This document shows, one piece after another, positions 55,205-64,000 of a DNA stretch of 64,000 bases. Origin of the DNA: Adiantum capillus-veneris (taxonomy: Eukaryota; Streptophyta; Polypodiopsida; Polypodiales; Pteridaceae); NCBI GenBank assembly GCA_014529385.2, contig CM043952.1:54454119-54518118 (forward strand), written 5' to 3'. The position numbers and the translations under genes were made by a program. Numbering within the stretch: position 1 is the first letter of the stretch; every line of letters begins with the position of its first letter. The notes below the pieces were generated by a model. The model ran no database searches, was not told where the DNA came from, and saw nothing but the letters and a program-made list of their open reading frames with translations.

Positions 55205-55545
55205 TTGAGCTAGCTACTAAGCTAGGAATTCATAACTTTTGAGATGGGAGATGTGGTAAAAGTAGATGGAGCTTTCAAAGGGCAAGAGACCTCAATCACT
55301 CCATTTATTGGGAAGCTAAGGCTCTATGTGCCAAGCTATATCAACAAATAAGATTTCTTCATCTCTCCACCCAAGCATGAAGACATTATCATAGGGGCAC
55401 CATGGTTTGTTTGCATGGCTACCATTATGAAGTTTCCTGAAAGAAAAGTCCTCTTTTTCTATAGAGGCAAGAATGTTGCACATGATGTAACAAAAACGAA
55501 CAGTGTAACCTTGGACATCTTCATTTCGACCCTGATGAATTAAAT
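55205..55545 (+). pseudogene. Ty3-type retropepsin (protease) fragment
   Basis: Plus-strand frame reads ELATKLGIHNF, a TGA, then KVDGAFKGQETSITPFIGKL, RLYVPSYINK, a stop, and DFFISPPKHEDIIIGAPWF (55360s-55410s), KFPERKVLFFYRGKN. The block E-D-(I/V)-I-(I/L)-G-x-(P/D)-W-(F/L) is the C-terminal half of a retropepsin domain; the catalytic DSG/DTG lies outside the readable part. It may come from the family of the gag at 19643-20757. Confidence 0.55.
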
Positions 55546-55642
55546 CCCACTAGCATCGTGCTTTAGCTTTATACTGTGTGGACAAAAATTGAGGTAAAAA
55601 CAGCTTTTCAAATGCATGCCAGGTACGTGGTCTTTCTCCGTG

Positions 55643-55900
55643 CTATTTGGTGGCGTTCCACCACAATGCAACGCTATTAGTGAGATAATTTGATGCACAT
55701 TTTACCATTTCACGTTCGGGAAAGTCTTCATCATGAAAATAGTAATCTAATTGACTAACCCATGTTAGAACTATGCTAGCATATTTTGTACCATCAAGAT
55801 CTTTGAAAGTAAAGGCTTTTTTGCTAATTTTGTTTTGCTTGGGTGCCGGTGCAGATTCTATGCGTGCACAATGCGATAATTTATCTCTAAGCTCTTGCCT
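55643..55900 (-). pseudogene. Ty3-type gag capsid fragment
   Basis: Minus-strand frame: FKDLDGTKYASIVLTWVSQL, DYYFHDEDFPEREMVKCASN and YLTNSVALWWNATK, the gag capsid signature (F-G-x...W....Y....D.....KV..A...L...A..WW). Upstream the frame runs into the duplicated segment 55933-56276 and then means nothing. Opposite strand to the retropepsin 100 bases away, so they are from different insertions. Orientation agrees with the element at 61337-64000. Confidence 0.6.
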
Positions 55901-55932
55901 TTGTATACTTTCATACGTGAGAGATTGTAACA

Positions 55933-56276
55933 TGAAGAGATGATATATTTGTGAGAAAAAGTAAAGAAGAAGAGGCCATTTTTTGTTGATGTAGAGGTTG
56001 TGTTGGAGGAGTACAACCATAGATTGGATATTGTTATGATTAAAACATTAATGAAAAATGTGAGATCAACAGATGATAGCTGGTGATGGGAGTGAGCTCT
56101 GGTCTGGTCAAAGAGTAATTTTGCAAAGGAAATTGAAGCCCCATGAGATGACTTTTGAGCATGTACGCCTTACAAACACCTCTATTCAATGTCCCTATAA
56201 GTGCACTTTTGGTTGACTCTTAAGCTTAAGAGTTCAGGCATCATGCTATTTTGACAAAGATATGAGTTGTTTCAAT
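55933..56276 (+). repeat. Duplicated segment, copy 2
   Basis: Partner of 54056-54353. Immediately on its right (56278) starts a piece of the Ty3 LTR, so the duplicated segment touches an LTR fragment on this side only. Confidence 0.85.
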
Positions 56277-56277
56277 C

Positions 56278-56343
56278 CATTATCTTCTGATTCTTTTGCC
56301 ACCTGTCAGCTACAATGGATAATAAAATATCAATTCTATAACA
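56278..56343 (-). repeat. Fragment of the Ty3 LTR start
   Basis: Read on the minus strand, TGTTATAGAATTGATATTTT and on to AAGATAATGGATT matches 61758-61823 almost base for base with one small insertion. It is the first 66 bases of that LTR. Confidence 0.8.
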
Positions 56344-56781
56344 TACCTCTCTGTTGGAAAGCAATTGTCCTCAGTTGCGAAGATAGATATCTACAAACAA
56401 TACTTGTCAAAAACAGTGATTAGTATGTTGTGTCAAAACATCACATAATAGAAGAAAAATTTATGAAACTAAGCATCATTAGCTTATGCCTGCCGTCATC
56501 CACATACTACCTATTCTAGTGTCCCATACCACTAGAATAAGCAGTATATGTCATACCCTGATGAATCAGGATATCATTGGTCACACTCATCATTAATCTC
56601 ATAATGTCAAGTCTCATCACATAAACATTTCCATAATAATCACCAGATACCAAATCCCAATCCAATTCCAATTCCACAATATAAGTCCAAATCCAAATCA
56701 CTTTCATTATGTACCCGGGTAACAAAATCATACTAGTTGCAGTGGTGGCCAGCCATTGCAACATGATTTTGTGATTGGTGT

Positions 56782-56974
56782 TGCCTCATCCGGCGAGTCT
56801 ACACCAATAAAGCGTGCTGCCTAAATCGGCGAATCTATACTAATACTGCCTAAATCGGCGAATCTGTATTTAGTATTGTGAAAAATTATGAATCTACAGT
56901 TTGTTGGTTGTGCTGCCTAAATCGGCGAATCTGCACTAGATGAGCATTGACACACTGCCTAAATCGGTGAATCT
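56782..56974 (+). repeat. Five dispersed copies of a 19-bp motif
   Basis: TGCCTAAATCGGCGAATCT at 56818, 56847, 56914 and (one change) 56956, plus a diverged copy TGCCTCATCCGGCGAGTCT at 56782. Spacing is irregular (36, 29, 67, 42), so it is not a simple tandem array. Confidence 0.9.
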
Positions 56975-61320
<4,346 letters not shown>

Positions 61321-61335
61321 TGCGCTCTGATACCA
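61321..61335 (-). other. Primer-binding site (initiator tRNA-Met type)
   Basis: Minus strand TGGTATCAGAGCGCA directly (one base) after the LTR end. It is a full-length match to the usual plant iMet primer site as I know it, and implies that this LTR also served as a 5' LTR. Confidence 0.75.
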
Positions 61336-61336
61336 C

Positions 61337-61823
61337 TGCTACAAACGGATGCGTGGTTCCCCTGCAAAATACCCGAAATAACACAATAAACACCATAAAA
61401 CAGACTAATCGGCATACCTGGCACAATCACGTGGTCGCATGATCACAAGATACAAGAACAGAGAGAGTCAGATAGCGAAAGCGATTGAGAGAGCACGTGT
61501 AGGCGCACCTCCTAGAGCGGAGTGCTACGTCGGCACGGCGAGAGAGAAGAGAGGAGAGGAGAGAAGAGCAACACAAACACTGGGTGCAATCTCCCCCCGT
61601 GCAAGAGTGACCATTTCCCTCTTGCACGTATTTCATTTATAGATTTCTTCAATGGTCAATGTGAGTACAGACTGGTCGGCCGGACATAATTGGCCAAAGC
61701 TCATAAAGAGCACTTGAATAATCAAATATACATAAAATGTAACATCCTTCTGCATAATCCATTATCTTCTGATGCTTTACACCTGTCAGCTGCAATGGAT
61801 AATAAAATATCAATTCTATAACA
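61337..61823 (-). repeat. Ty3/gypsy LTR (about 487 bp)
   Basis: On the minus strand from TGTTATAGAATTGATATT (61823) to ...CCGTTTGTAGCA (61337). The start is confirmed by the second copy at 56278-56343; the end by the adjoining primer-binding site. On its upstream side it touches a truncated pol rather than a polypurine tract. Confidence 0.75.
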
Positions 61824-62014
61824 GCTCTCTCTCATAGACAGAATAATTCTGTTGATCTCTATCTAACTTTTTACTTTCAAAGGCTATTGGTCTTCCCTCC
61901 TGGAGAAGTACCGCACCAATTGCTTTATCACTAGCATCAATCTTTACCACAAACGGCTTAAGTGGGTCAACAATTGCTAGGATAGGAGTAGTGGTTATAG
62001 CTACCTTGAGCTTT

Positions 62015-62873
62015 TCAAAACTGCTTTTTTGGGCTTCTTCCCAAGAAAATCCTACCTTTTGCTTTAAGTTGATCCGTCATAGGAACAACAATTTTGGCAT
62101 AATCACGGATATACTGTCGATAAAATCCAGCCATGTCTAAAAATATTTGAAGTTCCTCAACCACGCTGGGATGTGGCCATCGAAGAATGGTAGCGACCTT
62201 GTCAGTGTCCATTTTGATGCCAGAATAAGATATCACATGATCGAGGTAATGTATCTCTGTTTGAAAGAAATCACACTTGCTTTGCTTAGCATATAGCACG
62301 TGAGCTCGTAGCTATTCGAACACTAATCGTAAGTGTTCTATGTGTTCATCTTCTTACTGTAAATGAGAATGTCATCAAGGAAAACTACAACAAATTTTCC
62401 AAGATAGGGACGTAAGACACTATCCATGAATTTCATAAATGTAGCTGGATGATTGGTTAGACCAAAAGGCATAACCAAAATTCAAAATGCTGGAACCGTG
62501 TCCTAAAGGTAGTTTTCGAGATATCTTTGCAAAGGATACGCACCTGGTGGTATCCTGAACAAAGATCTATCTTTCTATAGTATCTTGCCCCATGGAGTTG
62601 ATCAAAAAACTCATCCACTCGAGGCAGAGAATACTTGTTCTTGATGGTTATGGAATTTAATCCGTGATAATCTACACACATGCGCATAGTACCATCTGTC
62701 GTTTTTACCAATAGAATTGGTGATACCCAAGGCGAAGTGCTAGGTCTAATGAAACCACGGGCGAGGTAGTCAGCCAACTGACTCTCAACCTCCTTGGATT
62801 CTTTAGCACTCATACGATAAGGTGGTTTACTCACCGGTTTAGTGTCTGGGAAGACATCTATGCCATGCTGCAC
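62015..62873 (-). pseudogene. Ty3/gypsy reverse transcriptase and start of RNase H
   Basis: 62457-62873: [60 protein letters not shown] and [20 protein letters not shown] with SGYHQVRI, the standard fingers and palm. After a frameshift near 62460 the catalytic box [14 protein letters not shown] reads at about 62363-62402. 62015-62299 gives the thumb (KCDFFQTEIHYLDHVIS, FLDMAGFYRQYIRDYAKI). Role: copying element RNA to DNA. Broken by at least two frameshifts. Confidence 0.85.
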
Positions 62874-63610
62874 ATACGTGTAGGGGGTAAACCTGGTGGT
62901 AAATCACTTGAGAATACATCACTATACTCCGTGAGTAAGTGAGTCAAATTTTGCCGTGCAAAAGAAGAAAGTAAGCTAGAGTTATGTTGGGATGGAGAAT
63001 CTTGTAATTCCTGTAATGTTTGTTTTACAACAGTTGCACGTTGCTCTATAGAATTAAAATTGAGAGCACTTTGCTCGTTAGATTTGTTAACACTTTGTTT
63101 ATCATTAGAATTCATTGCACTTTGCATACCATTACTAGAATTCACTGCGCTTTGCTCTTGAGAATTCACAAGACTTGGAGACAAGCAGTAACACAAAAAG
63201 ACTTCATCTATTAAATCTGCTTTCTGCAAAATAGAAAGCTTGGCTGTACATATAAGAGGTGCAGATGGTATATTTTTCTCACCAAGAAAAAGCACATGTT
63301 TACCATTGGCCATAAAGGATAAGGAGTTGTGTTCATAACTAGTGTGCAATGTGTTTCCTAAACCATGCAGCCACTCCCGTCCTAAAAGTACATCAGCACG
63401 GTCCATGTTCATAACTTGGAAGTCAAGGGTCATCATATGATCTTGAACAATAAGCTCAAGCCCTTGAACTACCGTGTCCCATACTTCTTTATCATTCCCA
63501 AACATCTGCTCCACCACATACTTGTGGGAGCAGGGAGTCTTGTGTAAGCTTCAATTTCTTGACTAGCTTATAGTTCAAGAAGTTATGAGTTGCACCATCA
63601 TCCACTAAAA
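62858..63610 (-). pseudogene. Ty3/gypsy protease and connector
   Basis: The active site reads VDDGATHNF (63584-63610); family members have D-S/T-G, here D-D-G. A frameshift near 63530 separates it from 62858-63517, where QVMNMDRADVLLGREWLHGL (the second retropepsin block) and a Ser/Asn-rich connector (SNGMQSAMNSNDKQSVNKSN) follow, then [19 protein letters not shown] leading into reverse transcriptase. Confidence 0.75.
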
Positions 63611-63674
63611 TACAAACATGTTGTCCGTTAATAGTGTCATTCATGCGAATCAAATCATGGGGGCCAAAGGTGGG

Positions 63675-64000
63675 CTACCACATTGAAGCAGGCACACAAC
63701 ACTTGTGCTTTTCTTCCATATGAAGAACCTCTACATCACAATATTTAGGAGATAAATCTAATGTGAGCCGTTGCACCGTGTGCATGGCCTTTTCTTTGCC
63801 TTGCAAAAGAGGACAATCTTTCTTGTTATGTTGGTCCGAAAGACATCTAAAACACAAATTGTGTTTCTTTGCAAGCTCAAAATCAGCAGTGCTAAGAGAC
63901 CCACGTGGGGTATCTCGTGATTGCTTAGGCTTCTTAGCCTCTTGTGGGCATGGAGAGGTAGATTGTCTCTTATTCCTCTTGGAACGTGTGGGAGATCTAC
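63675..64000 (-). pseudogene. Ty3/gypsy gag C-terminus with zinc knuckle (partial)
   Basis: FELAKKHNLCFRCLSDQHNK and KDCPLLQGKEKA: a perfect CCHC knuckle, C-x2-C-x4-H-x4-C, at 63813-63854. Before it is a basic Ser/Pro-rich stretch running to the window edge. A TAG after CCVPASMW (63675-63677) interrupts the way to the protease. Confidence 0.75.

Larger units (their letters stand above)
61824..64000 (-). mobile_element. Ty3/gypsy retrotransposon, internal region, truncated and running off the edge
   Basis: Minus strand, from the gag zinc knuckle at the right edge through protease and reverse transcriptase into the start of RNase H. The rest of RNase H and the whole integrase are missing: the RNase H frame (KAIGAVL, ESKKLDRDQQNYSVYERE) stops at GAGAGAG|CTGTTATAG, where the LTR begins. 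The left part of gag lies beyond 64000. Confidence 0.85.

Overview
This is nuclear DNA from a land plant with a large, repeat-filled genome. Coding capacity is almost all decayed retroelements, reading frames are interrupted by introns with GT..AG borders, plant-type LINE, copia and Ty3/gypsy proteins occur on both strands, and long (CT)n/(GA)n tracts occur every few kilobases. A fern or another seed-free plant is my guess from this style of repeats; the sequence alone does not prove it. No rRNA, tRNA, CRISPR array or intact host gene was recognised.

Layout. 1-15.6 kb is a nested nest of elements. Two copia-type elements lie head to head (10.7-11.8 kb minus, 11.8-15.6 kb plus), each ending outward in a long terminal repeat (LTR). 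The left LTR has been split at its (CT)n tract by two LINEs in tandem (LINE-A 0.18-5.2 kb and LINE-B 5.2-10.7 kb, both minus). LINE-A is nearly intact. 15.6-25.4 kb is mostly non-coding with gag-like remnants (16.6-17.0 kb minus, 19.6-20.8 kb plus), microsatellites, a CAGTAC-type minisatellite and foldbacks.

25.7-31.7 kb holds the most unusual item. It is a decayed but clearly spliced plus-strand gene whose exons read, in order, as a plant transposon-associated domain (DUF8039-like), a ParB-like segment with a DG.HR motif, unidentified middle exons, and a bacterial-type DNA amino-methyltransferase (MTase) with motif X followed by motif I. A second, divergent gene with methyltransferase-like exons lies at 36.7-38.9 kb on the same strand. 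Between them are an unidentified minus-strand reading frame (33.2-33.7 kb), an AT-rich tract, a GC-rich foldback and a pair of hairpins.

40.9-42.9 kb is a plant L1-type LINE remnant. 43.0-45.2 kb is a compact LTR element with both LTRs, and 45.3-47.3 kb is a second small LTR-like element on the other strand. 47.3-54 kb is mostly unreadable non-coding DNA. 54.0-56.3 kb carries a duplicated segment enclosing retropepsin (plus) and gag (minus) fragments. 56.8-57.0 kb has five copies of a 19-bp motif. 61.3-64.0 kb is a Ty3/gypsy element on the minus strand (zinc knuckle, protease, reverse transcriptase, RNase H fragment, LTR) that runs off the right edge.

Function today: probably none of these reading frames makes a full protein except possibly LINE-A ORF1. 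The window is best read as a record of insertion, nesting, internal deletion and decay, plus a captured ParB/methyltransferase gene family.
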